DNA of 64,000 bases from Cruorifilaria tuberocauda (lineage: Eukaryota; Nematoda; Chromadorea; Rhabditida; Onchocercidae), in contig JABVXU010000170.1 in NCBI GenBank assembly GCA_013365365.1, positions 1 to 64,000 on the forward strand. Reading direction: 5' to 3'. Positions 12,054 to 37,837 of the stretch are shown piece by piece; position 1 is the stretch's first letter, and each line of letters begins with the position of its first letter. Both the position numbers and the translations under genes were made by a program. A model generated the notes under the pieces. That model was given only the letters and a program-made list of their open reading frames with translations. It did no database searches and was not told where the DNA came from.

Positions 12054-15000
12054 AATTTACCACTGGAGCGAACCAATCATTCCAGCAACATTTCCGCCTA
12101 ATCGTAAAAGAAATTGTAGAGAATTGCGCGAATGAAGGAAAATACGAAATCGAAGCTGAAATTTAGTAGCTAATACCTTTAAAAAGAACTTTCATTATAC
12201 AATGGAATGATTTCCTCTCTTCTCGAACATTGAGAGATTGATTGCTTTTATACTTAGAAGAAATGGAGAGGGACGACTAACTATCGAATATTGCAATTGA
12301 TTAGCATTGATTAATGACGTGGGAGCAAATAGAAGATAACGATGAACATTAAACACTCAAAGTTTTTTGAACAATTTTTTTTAAATGAAAATTTGAAAAT
12401 AACACTGTTTAACAAATGCCAAGCAATGAAAAAATAAAAAGATAAAAGGCTTGGAAAGATAGCAGAACTTAACGACAGTCTTTTTTCGCGTGGCAACACA
12501 CACATTCACACACTTCGATAATGATCTCTCCGATAAAAATGAATGAACAATATGTCGGTGATCGACGTTCGCTGAATATTCTGAACATATTATGGGAAGC
12601 TACAATCGTACAAATTCTGTGTATTAATTGAAATTAAACTCGAAAAAAAAAGTCTATTTTAAATATTGAGTTGTTTCAGATGATATGATAAAATCAGAAG
12701 CTATATTTTGGCTAGAAATATATTTCTTGCATATCTCAAATATAGTTTTCGCAAATGCATTAACGACAAATTTTAAAAGTTCCAAGACAAAAGGGATAGA
12801 GTTAAAAAGTATTTGACAAAATCTTTGAAGTTAATTGGTCCGTCTTCAAAAACATCAAACCGCTGTAAAATGACCAGTAGCATATCTCTCAAGATATTTT
12901 TTCCAATATATATTTCTTCAGTTCCATACTATTCAAATATTTTGCTAATTTAATCTTTGATGACATTAAAAAGGATCTATAATTTTTACATAAGGTAATT
13001 GAAGGGAAGGACGAACTTTGGGAAGGAGAGAAAGGAAAGGGACATCTGAATGACGTAAGTAAATTTTCATAATTGCATTTTAGAAATTTGAAATTTTTAC
13101 TTCACAAGTACATTCTTGAGATATGACTGAGATTTAAAAGTTTTGTAGTTTTTAACAATGCATTGAATTTATAATGTGCAGATTGAAAAATTGAGGATAA
13201 AAAGGCAGGAATTTAGGAGCTCTTGAAATAAGTAACTTCTATATAAACAAGAACAGTACGTCTGGAAGGTTACTGATTAACGACAAATAAAACGCAAAAA
13301 ACAGCAATCAACGAAGGAGAAGGACTGATTAAACTGGAAAAGGATCATTAATAAATATGGCAGCTAGCAATGAATTTAATACAACTTTAAGCGCTAATTA
13401 ATTATAAAAATTTTCTGAACAGATTTTGAGCAAAAATAATACAGATTTCTGAAGATTTTATACGCGCAGATGGAGAAGTTTTGAAGAACCCACGGATTTG
13501 AACAGTATTTTTTAAAGTGTGGAATGTTGTGGATTTTTGATGAGATTCTTGGTGAGAGATGGCTTTATGTGGTCGAATCGAATTGCAGTGAAAGATTGAT
13601 ATTTGATGGGGCGTATTGTTTCCTTTCAATCTTATAATACAATTATCCGGAATCACGGAAATGGTAAGGCTGCTTTGTTTTAGAGAAATAAGCTGCATTA
13701 CAATCCGCGTCTTTCGAGTTGAGTAGTACTTTATGAGCACTGTCTACGATAAAGTAAACAATTGGATATCTGTAGTGGAAACTACTGGTAAACAAATGAT
13801 CAACTGGTCATTTAATAATAATCATTGACGTTATTTTTTAGAATCATGTTGAGAGAATGAAAAGAATATATCTTATCATTTGACTATGATGTTTGAGATA
13901 AAAGATTTTTATAATATAGATACGAAGATAAATATTTTATGTCACATAGTATTTCCTATTACCGAGGTGAAGAGAGTATAGAATGGAGGAAATTAAAGAG
14001 AAATTAAAGAAGCAAAACTTTCATAGTTCTCATGCTGGAAGTCATTGCATGGTAGTATGAATACCTCGATAGAAGAACTATCAGGTGACAATCATTACTG
14101 AGTTTTATTTCAATATTGAAAATGCTGTAATGTTCGGAATGAATCCACATGGCATTTCAAAAGGCAATCAGTCCGAAATTGGATGATATATGGAAGATAA
14201 ATGAAACCACGAACTTTTATAGCAAATTCAGTAAGAAATTCATAAGTTAAATAAAATGAATTTCCAGTTTCACTTCTTTTCATTCGCTTCATTCTTTAGT
14301 TTCAATTAAAACTGTAATTTCGACTATTCCGAACTAATCGGATTTAGTTTCGAATCAAACATTTTTACGAAAAATTATATGAAGCATCTTTTTATCCTTA
14401 TTTGAAATTCCGTTCAAAAATATATTATGACTTTCAATACAAGACTAAAAAATGTTTTTTCATATTTAAAGCAAATGGTATCGGCCATCACTTGCAAATT
14501 TGAATCAAGCAATGAGAATATTTTGATCGATTGAATTTAAAATGATTTCAAAAATGCTTCTGATAATTGTTAAGGGGTTTTCAAAAAAATGTAGGTGTTA
14601 TTTCGCTTCGTTTTTAACATCGAAAAATATCACATCTGAGGGTATTTCCCTTATTAACAAATCTGTTTGTTAGAATACAAACATATTGTTTTATTTATAT
14701 CTACCATCCCACTGAGAATTTCACAATGCTTATATGCAATTGTTTAAATTGAAATTCAAAAAAATCTTATGTGCAGAATATACTAATTTCAGCAAAATTA
14801 AAATTATTGAAAAACAAGTTGTGATGCACGACGACCGGGATTTCTTGAAATTTTAACTACGATTTCATAGGTAATTTTTTTTTTGTTATAAAAGTTTAAA
14901 TTTTAATTTTTTATAATCTCTTAAATTAGATATATACGGATCTTTTTTTGAAAATTTTAGCGATACTCCAAATTATCTACTATTTGCTGATAAAATATCC

Positions 15001-15669
15001 ATGCTTCTTTTTTTTGCACATGAATTTAAAACTTTGAAATTTTATGATTCTCATAAATTTAACTCGAATATTGCAAATTATTTATTTTAATACATAATTA
15101 ACGATGGATTCATCCGTCAAATTATACGCCAAAAGCCAATTATAGTTTTGCTGTACAATCAAATAAATGTACAATTTCAATCGATTATCTGAAAGATAGA
15201 GCAACTGAAGATCATCAAATGAAAGTATATAAGTGAATTTTGAAGTATGAACGAAGTGAAAATCTTTGAACAATTGTTACAATTTATAGAAACTCAAAGA
15301 TCTCAGAAGAAAAAATCAATACTATCAAATATACTTTGAGCTCAGAACGACTCAAGAATTCTCTCATTAAAAAAAATGGAAAACACCTAAATAATATGCC
15401 ATTTTTATGAATTCTGTGACGTTTGTTCTACTTTGAAAAAATTTTCACAATCAAATGACAGATAAATTGATTTTTTTCAACGATCATTTAAATTATACTG
15501 AACGTTTCAAATGAATAACATATGAAAATCTGATTTTCAAAGGCCCTGTATTTATGGCACCCTGAAATTAAGTTATGATTCGTCTTCATGAATAAATTTT
15601 TAAATTAAAAACTTAAAACGTGGCTGGCTCAAATGTAATTCTATAACATTTTCCCTGCATCAATATGAA
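12054..15669. other. Intergenic, little recognised
   Basis: No gene recognised. A plus-strand pair of small open blocks, 12995-13054 (ends at a GTAAGT donor) and 13182-13226 (after a TGCAG acceptor), join in frame and are Lys/Glu/Gly-rich; purine-rich noncoding DNA can look the same. A 112-codon minus-strand open frame at 13402-13740 has no splice or family support. The right end is the 3' flank of let-23. Confidence 0.45.
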
Positions 15670-28275
<12,606 letters not shown>

Positions 28276-28305
28276 TGATGGATGTAGAGAAGTATATAAT
28301 ATCCG

Positions 28306-28312
28306 TCTGCAA
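28306..28312 (-). promoter_or_regulatory. Probable trans-splice acceptor of let-23
   Basis: A TTGCAG acceptor (AG at 28308-28307, minus strand) lies 31 nt before the let-23 ATG with no coding frame upstream. It is read as a spliced-leader or 5'-UTR intron acceptor. RNA reads carrying SL1 would settle it. Confidence 0.4.
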
Positions 28313-28699
28313 TGGCAGATATAATTCGCATTTCGATTTCGAAGTAAACAAAAATTTGGAAAATCGATCATTTCTTAACTTTTCATCCTTTTATCTCATT
28401 TGCATACCTTCAAAACGATTAGAAGCGATAAGTTTCCTGTATACTTTCCTTCAAGGTCGAGTTCATCAGCTGCAAAATAAGAAACGTTTTTGACTTTCCA
28501 ATAGTTCAGAAATGAATTTTCAAAAATAAACGTTTTAAGCGATGAAAAAGTGCCAAATTAACGTTTCATATTAGGCTTACTTCAGAGAAAACTCAAATTA
28601 GGTTATAGAAAAACATTTTTCTTCTAAATTAAAATTTAGGAGTTTCTTCTTCTCATTTTTCTTTTTAACATTTTTGTGGGCTAATTCTCTTTACTAACA

Positions 28700-28893
28700 A
28701 TGCGCGGTAAATCTTACAGAAATTACTTAGATTATTACCACCAGCCGAAAAAGTATGAAATATTACAGTATTTTTTGCTCTTCCTATATCCTTCAGGTCC
28801 CTGAATCTGCAAGAGACAACCGGCAAATATCAACCGTTTATTAACAACCGTAGAAGACAAAGCCGCACGACGATAATAAGCCGCAAAGAATGA
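28700..28893 (+). CDS. Putative two-exon micro-gene, basic 49-residue product
   Basis: Exon 1 (28700-28752) starts MRGKSYRNYLDYYHQ and ends at a GTATGA donor in phase 2. A 44-nt intron ends in a good pyrimidine-rich CTTCAG acceptor, and exon 2 (28797-28893) restores the frame, reading SLNLQETTGKYQPF and ending in an Arg/Lys/Ser-rich tail before TGA. The product would be basic and aromatic-rich. No family is recognised. It sits 425 bp from the let-23 start, on the opposite strand. Support is limited to splice signals and protein-like composition, so chance remains possible. Confidence 0.35.
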
Positions 28894-29588
28894 ATAAGTA
28901 GTGGCGAATTCAATTCATATATACATTATATTTGAGTTGAAATATGCGAAATTATGAAAATGCAATACCTATGCAAATTATGTAATATCGATGATTTCAT
29001 AAGATCCTATCAAAACTAAATTTATCAATTTCAATTTACATTGTTAAGTGAATTCGGATTCAAATGAATTTAATTAACTCCTACGGATTCCATTCACTTT
29101 TTTCGACTATTTTATTTAATTTGATTTTTATCAGTCATAAAATCTTTTCGAATATGACAAATTTGAGTTATTAATTTAAAAATTATTTAATCTTATTCGG
29201 AAGAATTCGGAAGCAATTAAAATTTCAAAAATTTACAATTATCAAAATTACTAAATAGAATAAAATGTGACGAAAAAAAATCGATCTCATGATATGCTTT
29301 CCTATTAGACTTGTATTTGTGATCTCTTTATTTTTGTATTCGTATTTCCAAATAAAGACAAACATATTGAAGTTAACTTTTTTGAAAAGCCTGACACATT
29401 TTTTTTAATTGATAAACGTCCAATTTAGCCTGAAACGAATATTCTCGAAATCATTTGGATCAAATGTCATGCTTGTGGGATAGTGATGCCAATTTATGTT
29501 GAAAATGTAATATCAATCAATGATATTAGCGTTAAGCCACAACTTCGAGAACGTAACAAGAAGATACAATTGACTTAATCATATTTAA

Positions 29589-29816
29589 ATTATCACAGAA
29601 CTGAAAGATCTTAAAATCATCAGGGCGTTAAATGATCGTTCCATTGAAACAGTTAGTTATAGTGCCAGAAAAATTCTGCGAGAAACTGCTGGAAGAACAA
29701 ATCTCATTCACTATCTATCATTACCTATTTTAATTCCACGCAAGTTTAATCCCTTAAAAATGAAAAAATTTTTGGAATGTAAAAATATGGTAAAAAGTTT
29801 TTTGTTTATTATTTAA
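29589..29816 (+). CDS. Possible orphan exon, 75 codons
   Basis: An open frame follows a TATCACAG acceptor at 29591-29598 and reads ELKDLKIIRALNDRSIETVS, continuing with basic and hydrophobic residues to a stop at 29814-29816. There is no ATG near the start, so it would be an internal or last exon. A second short frame upstream starts MPIYVENVISIND at about 29489 but ends in a stop before the acceptor. No family is recognised; it may be a relic. Confidence 0.25.
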   Translation: MITELKDLKIIRALNDRSIETVSYSARKILRETAGRTNLIHYLSLPILIPRKFNPLKMKKFLECKNMVKSFLFII

Positions 29817-32800
29817 TCGGCTGTTTGTTTACAGTTCCGCATGCTTACATCTCTTCCGCTATTGATCATAAGTGAAAAAAAGAAACTTAAAGTTGAAAGC
29901 ATTGTTGCGAATGTTCATAATATGAAGTTACTAGTTAATAATCTACTCGCAATTAGCTAGAAAAACTTAAGATTCCAAAATTGTTCCATCTTTTCACGCT
30001 TAATTTTATGCAAATTTCAGCATTCAAAAAATGATAAATTTTCCAGTAGATCAGTTGTTTTTCCCTACTTCACTATTTCATCATCGATTTAAATGATGTC
30101 ATTCGTTTAAAATACCTTCAATCCTACCGTTTTATTCATCTGATCTTTTCTGAGATAAAAATATGTAATTTCTATGAGGCAAATCTTTTCAAAGAGCTAA
30201 AAATTTTCGAATATTCAATAGACTGTTTATCTCAACACACTGTTAGCTAGCACACCACCGTTATCGATATATGCAAACAAAAAAGAATAGATAAACGTTG
30301 AATAACTTTTTTGACGTAAAAGCATTATATCATGAAGGGAATGGAATGAATGTTGAAAGTGAGTGAGAATGCTTATCAAATCGTTATACCTTTTCCAATG
30401 TAAAGAGCGATAATTAAACGTTTGCAAAAGAAATGCCATCAAGCATTGGCTGTAGAAACCATCATTGATATATTATGCTCCCGTTGACAAGCCCTCTCCT
30501 TTCATTATTTTTAATTCGATGCTTATTTCTAATTGCATCTCACTTGTTCCAGGATATATGACTTGTCGCACAGTACCGATAACTTCGAAACTTTTCCACT
30601 TTCCACTCACATCTTATAATTTTAACTCTATCTAACTTCATCATCAAATTTCTTTAGTGATGACTTCTTATAATGATTAGTGAACTATTTTTAAAAGTTA
30701 AACAAGATATCATTTTCAAAAATTTTACTTTCAGTTTCTTTTCAATGAAATTAAATAGTTGTTAATCCAACTATTTCCTTATGTAATTGGAAAAATTATA
30801 GTTCAATAATTCTTGAGTTTAGTGAAGTTAAATATGTTTTTCACAGCATTGAACTTGGGATTTAATTTTAAAAATCTGAAGGCTATAAGTTTTTCAGTTA
30901 TAATCTGCAATATTGACCATTTAATACTATTTCTTTAATTTTATGGTAAAAAGAGAATTCAGCATATTAAAATATCTTACTGCTAAACTACGATATGATG
31001 AGTGAAACAAAGAAAAGTAATGTAATGTAGAATTATGCTCAGTTATTTAGTGGCGGAGTTCGCAGGACCAATAAGACTTGTGAGTTATTTCAAAATTTCA
31101 TTTTTCACTTCCCGCTGCATAAAAACATGAGTATTTTACTCAGTGTTTTAATGATTTTGATAGTTAATTTTAGTAGAATTTATTTTAAGGTATCAGATTA
31201 GCAGTTTCTTATTAAAAGCAGTTATTGAAGCCTTAGATATTACTTCGCACTACGCAAAAATTTACATGATTTCGCTCATTGAGAATATGAAGAACAAACA
31301 AGCACTGACAAATTAGGTAAGAGATGGTTCAGAACTGAAATTTTCAAAAATTAGATTTCTGTGCAAAAATAATGAATGGAAAGAAAAACTAAATTTTCCA
31401 AATTTTTTGTAGTCGCGATACAATGCCGTAATTCCAGCAGAGAATCCGGTAAAAACAGCATAATATTAAAAACTTGAAAATTAAGTCATCATGCGTGCTT
31501 AATTTTTTACTTTAAACACTTCCACTCATCTTTTGCATGATCTATTTCCTGCATGCTATGATTGCAACAGCTTAACATGCATGCATGAAGCATTTCTTAT
31601 TAGTTAATAAAAATAGAGATTTCTGCCTCACTTTAGAATTAAAAATTTCAGAGAAGAAAGATATTTCATTATGCAAATTGTATTATGGAAATAGATCGGT
31701 CGTAAAATGTTAAACTCGATTACAAAGATTATCTTTGTTTGGAGAACATTGACGAAGGATCTTACTCTTTTTTCTCTTTCTATTTGTAAATAGTTGAAAT
31801 CGCATTCGAAGTCATTATTTTAAAGATATAATGTGGACAGAAGATAACTTTATTCTGATCCTCTAATTTGAATTCCAGTAACTCTCGATAGCGGATGAAT
31901 TGGTCGTTTTCAGGCTTAGAAAGATGATTATTAGCTTATCAAGTTTTTAAATGTTTGGAAATTTTTTTCTCAGTTTCATATTTAACAAATGAGAATTATG
32001 ACACTATTGGATATTAAACAATATAATTTTGAGAGAATAGAAGGAGGTTTTACAACATTGTTTACCAAAGAAAAATAAAATGAATTGTAATTCGTATATT
32101 GCAATTCGGGAGATGAATTTAAAGTATGTTGAAGAATATTTTCCAATCAAAATAATAAGCATGATCATTGTAGAATTTTGAAGAATTTTGTTTTTTAAAT
32201 CTGATTTTTTTCATAAAGTCAACTTTTTGGCCAAGGCTTTTAATATGTAGCTTATTCTATAAAGAAAACTGGAAGCTGATTCAGCACATCAGAAATATTT
32301 TCATAAGTTAAAAAAGAATCAAATTATTTCATTTTCTAATTTAAAATACTCAAGAGACAGAGTTACCGTCAAAGATATTCAAGAACTGCAACGATATATC
32401 GGTAAAACGATTTATTTCTAAAATCCGTTAATTGGCACTTATTTATGAATTGGTAAATTATCGGAATTTTCTCGTTTTATGATTGCGAGCTAAAACAGGA
32501 CAATCATCAAAGAAATATCGAAAATATCAAATCAATTTAATGTCTATTTATCATCGATGGTATAGCAATTGTTAAAAATCCAGATAGGGCTAAGATGAAG
32601 AAAAATGGAATGAGGGAGCAAGCAGGACAAGAAAATTCCACTATCCATGTTTTGCCCAAATGCTGGAAAGTAAAATGAATTTCATACACCTAAAAATTTT
32701 ATCAACTTTTTAATTCTCGTTTTTTCATATTTACTTATTCGATACTTTCCTCATATTTCGTTGAAAATGCGCATGAAAGAAAGAGCTGATTTCCAATATT

Positions 32801-33789
32801 TACCATGGGAAAACACGAAAGAATCAGCAGTATTAATGTCACCAACTTTTCTAAAAAAAAACTATTTTCCTGTCTTTACAAAGAGAAATCTGATTTTTGA
32901 ATTGTAAAAAAAAGTAAATGAAAAAGTTAAAAAGAGAAGATGATCTTTCTAGGATATTTAATTGTTAATTCGGAATTCAATGGGAATCAGTACTATTTAG
33001 GGGTTATCAGATTAATTTATTTAAGTATTGCAATTTCAAATACAATTTGGCTCTATACAGGCTGTTAGAAGAATAAATTTACGCTCAGTGCACCAGTATG
33101 CTACACCAAAACTGAATACATTTAACTGTCTTCGTCAACTTTTATGATTAGTTAAAAATGTTGGAAAATACCGCTAATTTGTTGATGAAATATTACAGTT
33201 TGAAAATATTCTATCAAATTTCATTATTTCGCAGGATTGTTATAGAAAAAGAAAAAACTCTTTCATTGTAATCAATATTTTCCTTCTTTTTTAATGGTAA
33301 ATTAGTGTTTTAAAATTGAAATTATATTATTTCCTCTATTCGCGTGTTAACTTATTAACGTGAATAAAGAAAATATATATGAGTAAGGGCATATTTTTAT
33401 CATTAAAAAAAATTGATTGCAATGAAAATGAGGGTCAGGAAAAAATTGAAATTCTCATTAATATCAACAAATAATTTCAATTTTAAAACGCTGTCAAAGG
33501 AGAAGTGATAAGAGATTATCTAAACAATGCATACCTTTCTCTCTCTTAACACACAGTATAAATCTATTCTTCTATAGAGGAGTATTTTATTTTTAAGTAA
33601 TACTTTATCAAGAAAAGATTTTACAATTATTAAATCAATCGATATTGTCATCTTTTAATATTATATGTTTTAAAACGTGCTTGATGTATCACTGAAAGTT
33701 CAAAAAGAAATAAGAAAGAGACATGAGAAAGACAAAGAGAAAAACAACAAACGTTATTCGTCCGTTTACATGTATGGATATGAGCGTAT

Positions 33790-33844
33790 CCATCGTTCTT
33801 TCTTGAACCCTCTTGAAAATGTTCGAAGAGGTAACGAACGATGG
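33790..33844. repeat. Two-part hairpin in GC-richer island
   Basis: A perfect 9-bp arm pair (33790-33798 with 33836-33844) encloses a second 6-bp pair (33809-33814 with 33826-33831). It lies inside a block that is visibly richer in G and C than its surroundings and is open in several frames. Confidence 0.6.
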
Positions 33845-36800
33845 CTGGGTACTTCGTTTGCATAAAAAGCGGAGAAGAATGGGACGCGCGATGTGCGCCA
33901 TCAGCGCCATCATCGAGGACGACATACATTCTTTCGTTTTATGCTTCTCTAGCGCTTCATTCCAACAAGCAAAATGTTACTTTTAACATTAGCACAACTT
34001 CATTCATATGACTGATATTTGATCATCACCAGATTAGATAAGAAGACTACTTATTGATTCACTCATCAACTAAATTTCTTTTATCTGGCTATTACTAAAC
34101 GCTCTTGATATTTATAATTATCATTTATTAGTTAAATGATTATCCAGTATATAAAGCAGAACGGGAGGAAATATATCTTTCAGAGATGATGATAATATGA
34201 AGTAATCATTTATATGCTTAACCATCAATCGCTTAAGAATGATGAGTATTTATTGTAATAGTTTAGGATTGACAAAGATGCTCCCGAAACGGAACTTAGA
34301 TAAGTTTTCCTATATATGCTAATTTCTTAATCACTTCTCATTCGGTGTACCATTATCTCTCCAATATTTACAATGAAGGATTGAAAAAGATAAAGAAACA
34401 AAATGCACTAAAAATTTCGACACAAATTTGATCTTTGCTATAATTCCGTTTCTCCTTGTCGAAAATGTTTCATTTTCTCTGAAAATACTTCGAATCGATT
34501 TAAATATAATTCGAGAGCGGTAAATAGTTGGCATTTAAGAATTATAAATTGAAAGATTGATATATTGCACTCATAATATCGACAGAATAGGAATTAGTTG
34601 TTAATTATAAAAAGAAAAAAACTATGGGCAGAAAAACATATTTAAGGTGCGTTAGTTGTAAAGCATAAACATAGGTTCCGTCAGCTTCATTTTCATACCT
34701 AGTCCAGCTGTGTTCATTTTGGCTAAAATTCATGCATATTTCAATACATTTTAATTAGTTAATATTGAAATACTTACTTGGGTGATGGAGTGCTTGTCTT
34801 GTAATAATGAGTGATTCCTAAAAAACTTTTTTTCTGATACTTCCTCAATACTGACTTAACTTTTTGATAAAAATATCATTTATCTTCCTAATACTAGTAA
34901 AATGATGGAATTTAACTGAGTCTACTTAACAGAATATGTGATGTAGTGGCTCTCTTTAAATGTATCTGCCATATCAAGTTAATGAAATCTTTACGCTATT
35001 TGATGTTATTTTTCTTTCTTTGCAAATTATACGGTCTAAAAATTGTGTGGAATGATATGCCATGTTGTTCGCAAAGTATTTCACAAAGAACAAATGAAAA
35101 TTTTAGATAGACAATTACGACTTTATAAATTGCGGCATTCAACCTAAAACCGAAATGATCCAAAAAAATCAGACAATTTCAATTAAAAAACTTCAATAGA
35201 ATAATGAGGCTTTGTCTTGACACACTATGTTAATGAAAAAAACTCTTTTGAATGAAAACTTTTACCGAAACGAGTTCAAGTCTTCAGGTGACGCTTTCGG
35301 AGTAATCATTTTACACTGATAGTTACATGAGATCTGTTTTGTTATGGCTTCTTGAATTTGAACCAATATTATCAATATTAGATGTTGAAGATTTGATCAG
35401 TTAAAATTGAACAAGCCCGGTTAGTGTCGTATGTCGTTTTCTTACTCTCTTGATTTTCCGAAATAACTTAGGATGTCCAAACTTCCTAATGTTAAACAAT
35501 TCTCAGCTCTCAGTTTTTTAAATACGCTTATTCAATCTTTTTATTGTTTTTTAATTTACCTTTACGGTGTTTACGGCATCTGAGGATGAATTAGATTACT
35601 AAGGAAGGAATTTTAGCAATGCTCCATATAAACTGAATTATACTGTTCACATTTTTAAGCCTTACAAATGAGAGCATTTTGAAGTATTAATCCTTTCATG
35701 TCCTGATCAGTTTACATGCAATTTACCCGTATCCACAAGCATCCTCACAGAGAATGTTCCGAAATTTTCTACCCTCAAAGAAAAACATGTCGAAAACCGA
35801 GTACCAGTCGCACAGATATGGGTAATAAAGAGATGAAGGTCATTCGATTGAAGATGCTAATCGTCCTTTAATCGGTTATAAATTACTTGACGTCATTAAG
35901 AGTATTCTGTTTTATCCCATCTTTATATTACCGCTTTTACTTAATTGCACTTCATCACTTATCAGAATCCACTTCAGAGAGTTAAGTTCAAGGATAGACA
36001 GTATGACCTTTCTGAAATCAATAAAAGCAATTTTTGGTTCCAAATGATGATTCGAACTTTTTGTAGCTTCTGTCATTTATTCCTTTTAATCAATTCAATC
36101 ATCAAAAATTTAAGAGAATATGCCAGTTCCGATATTTTGACTTCTCATTTGATTACTACTGCAAACAAAATTTTCATTTCCGACCATAATAAAAGTCTGA
36201 AGGACGGCATTGTCGTTTTCTTTACTTCCATTTAATAAATTATCAAGAAACCTGAAAAAAAAGAGATAAGTTGTATGTGATAAATTTCAGGAATTCAAGC
36301 TTATAAAATCTAAAGACATCAACAATTCTACACAAAATCTTAAAATCAATTAAATAGAATTCTCCATAAATGGATTTTCTTCATAAATGTTCTCATAATT
36401 TCAAGATCGGTTAAATTCACGATTTTGCATAATTTCAAATTTCTATTAATTTGAAATTCCAACCACATGCTTGAAATGAAACGGTATCCACGATGATAAC
36501 AATGAACAAATCATTCCGTACATCGACTCTTCACTCATCACCACAATAGACAAAAGGCAACGATCCGGACTTCCTTCCGGTAACCTTGAGAGGAAAGATA
36601 ATGAGAGAAAGATGGTATAATTACCTGTCTGTTGAGTGAGTATCGTAGGAGCAGAGCATGCGGAACGAAATTTACATTCGATAAATTCATTTGTTTACTA
36701 GAAAACAGAACGACCAATCTCAAATTGTCGACTTTTAATTAAGGAATAGGAAATATTAGGAGCAATTTCTAAATTAATACTATCTCAGAGATAATAAGGA

Positions 36801-37837
36801 AAAGGAATAGAAGTTTTGTAATTAAGCGAAATAATGCTTTAAATGGGTTTAAATGAAATACCTTCAGGAAATTTTTATAATTTCATGCAGTTTTATTTTA
36901 AAATTCTTTCAAAACAGCTATAACTACCAAATTTATGGCTTACAAAAATGAAACAAGAACCGGTTTTTTTTCGAATTCATCCATCAGAAGCATAAACAAA
37001 CAAAAATTGACAACATTCAAACAGTTACGACACTAATAGAGATAAATGATAAGCTGTTAACATAGAAAAATATTCTGAGCTTTTTTAAGGAACAACAATC
37101 GCCAGCATCGAAAACTAAACAACAGTTCCTAGAACATTTTTTGAAATGCCGTACCTCTAAATTAATCTATTCTGCAAAAAAAATTCTAAAGAATTTAAAT
37201 ATGTTACTGAAACTAACACGTGTAGACAGAATTTCTCTGCTAGAAATTTCCCTGAAAAGCATCAGAACGGAAGATAAAAACTATGTAATCATTTGCTTCC
37301 AGTTTCCTCCGAATTTAAACTTACTATTTAATATGAAAAATTATACATGGAACCACTGCCGTAATTACATATAAAATGAGACCATATGAATAAAGATAGC
37401 ATCTTGGGGAATTAAAGAAAAGTTGTTTCACAATGCAGGCAAGATATCCGTTTGTCAAGTCAAAAAATAAATAAATGTATGAATGAGCAAAACAAAACTT
37501 TTTTTAAAATGAAAATCAAACAACAAAATTCTATCTTTACATCAAAAACTCTTCTAGATTTGATCAACGATTGGAAAACCGAAATCTGCTATTTAGAAAG
37601 AAATTTTGGAAATATTAGCAAATTTGTAGAGTCTCCTCATTTTTAAGTTAGCTTTCTTCATCCTCACCCAAAAAAAGTCTTTCTTAAAAGCTTAAAAACT
37701 TAAAAGCAGATGAATATTTCATAAAAAGCCTTTGGAGAATATATTAAATTTCAAGACAGGAATAAACTCTAAATGAGCATCATCAGAAGAAGTATAGACA
37801 AAAAGGTGAATATCGGAAAAGAAATTACAAAACAATC

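Larger units (their letters stand above)
28894..37837. other. Gene-poor region between let-23 and katanin
   Basis: No gene is recognised over about 9 kb. Notable blocks are an open frame at 29589-29816 (plus, protein-like), a GC-richer island with overlapping frames and a two-part hairpin at 33640-33945, and Lys-rich open frames at 37141-37374 and 37452-37646 that look like chance. No transposase, reverse transcriptase, tRNA or rRNA sequence was seen. Confidence 0.5.

Noticed and set aside
13402..13740. 112-codon minus-strand open frame
   Set aside because: No splice sites, no family and biased to AT-driven residues; likely chance.
28800..28860. Three AACCG motifs upstream of let-23 as a Grainyhead- or Myb-type enhancer
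   Set aside because: The motifs are short, and the stretch is better explained as part of the candidate micro-gene exon.
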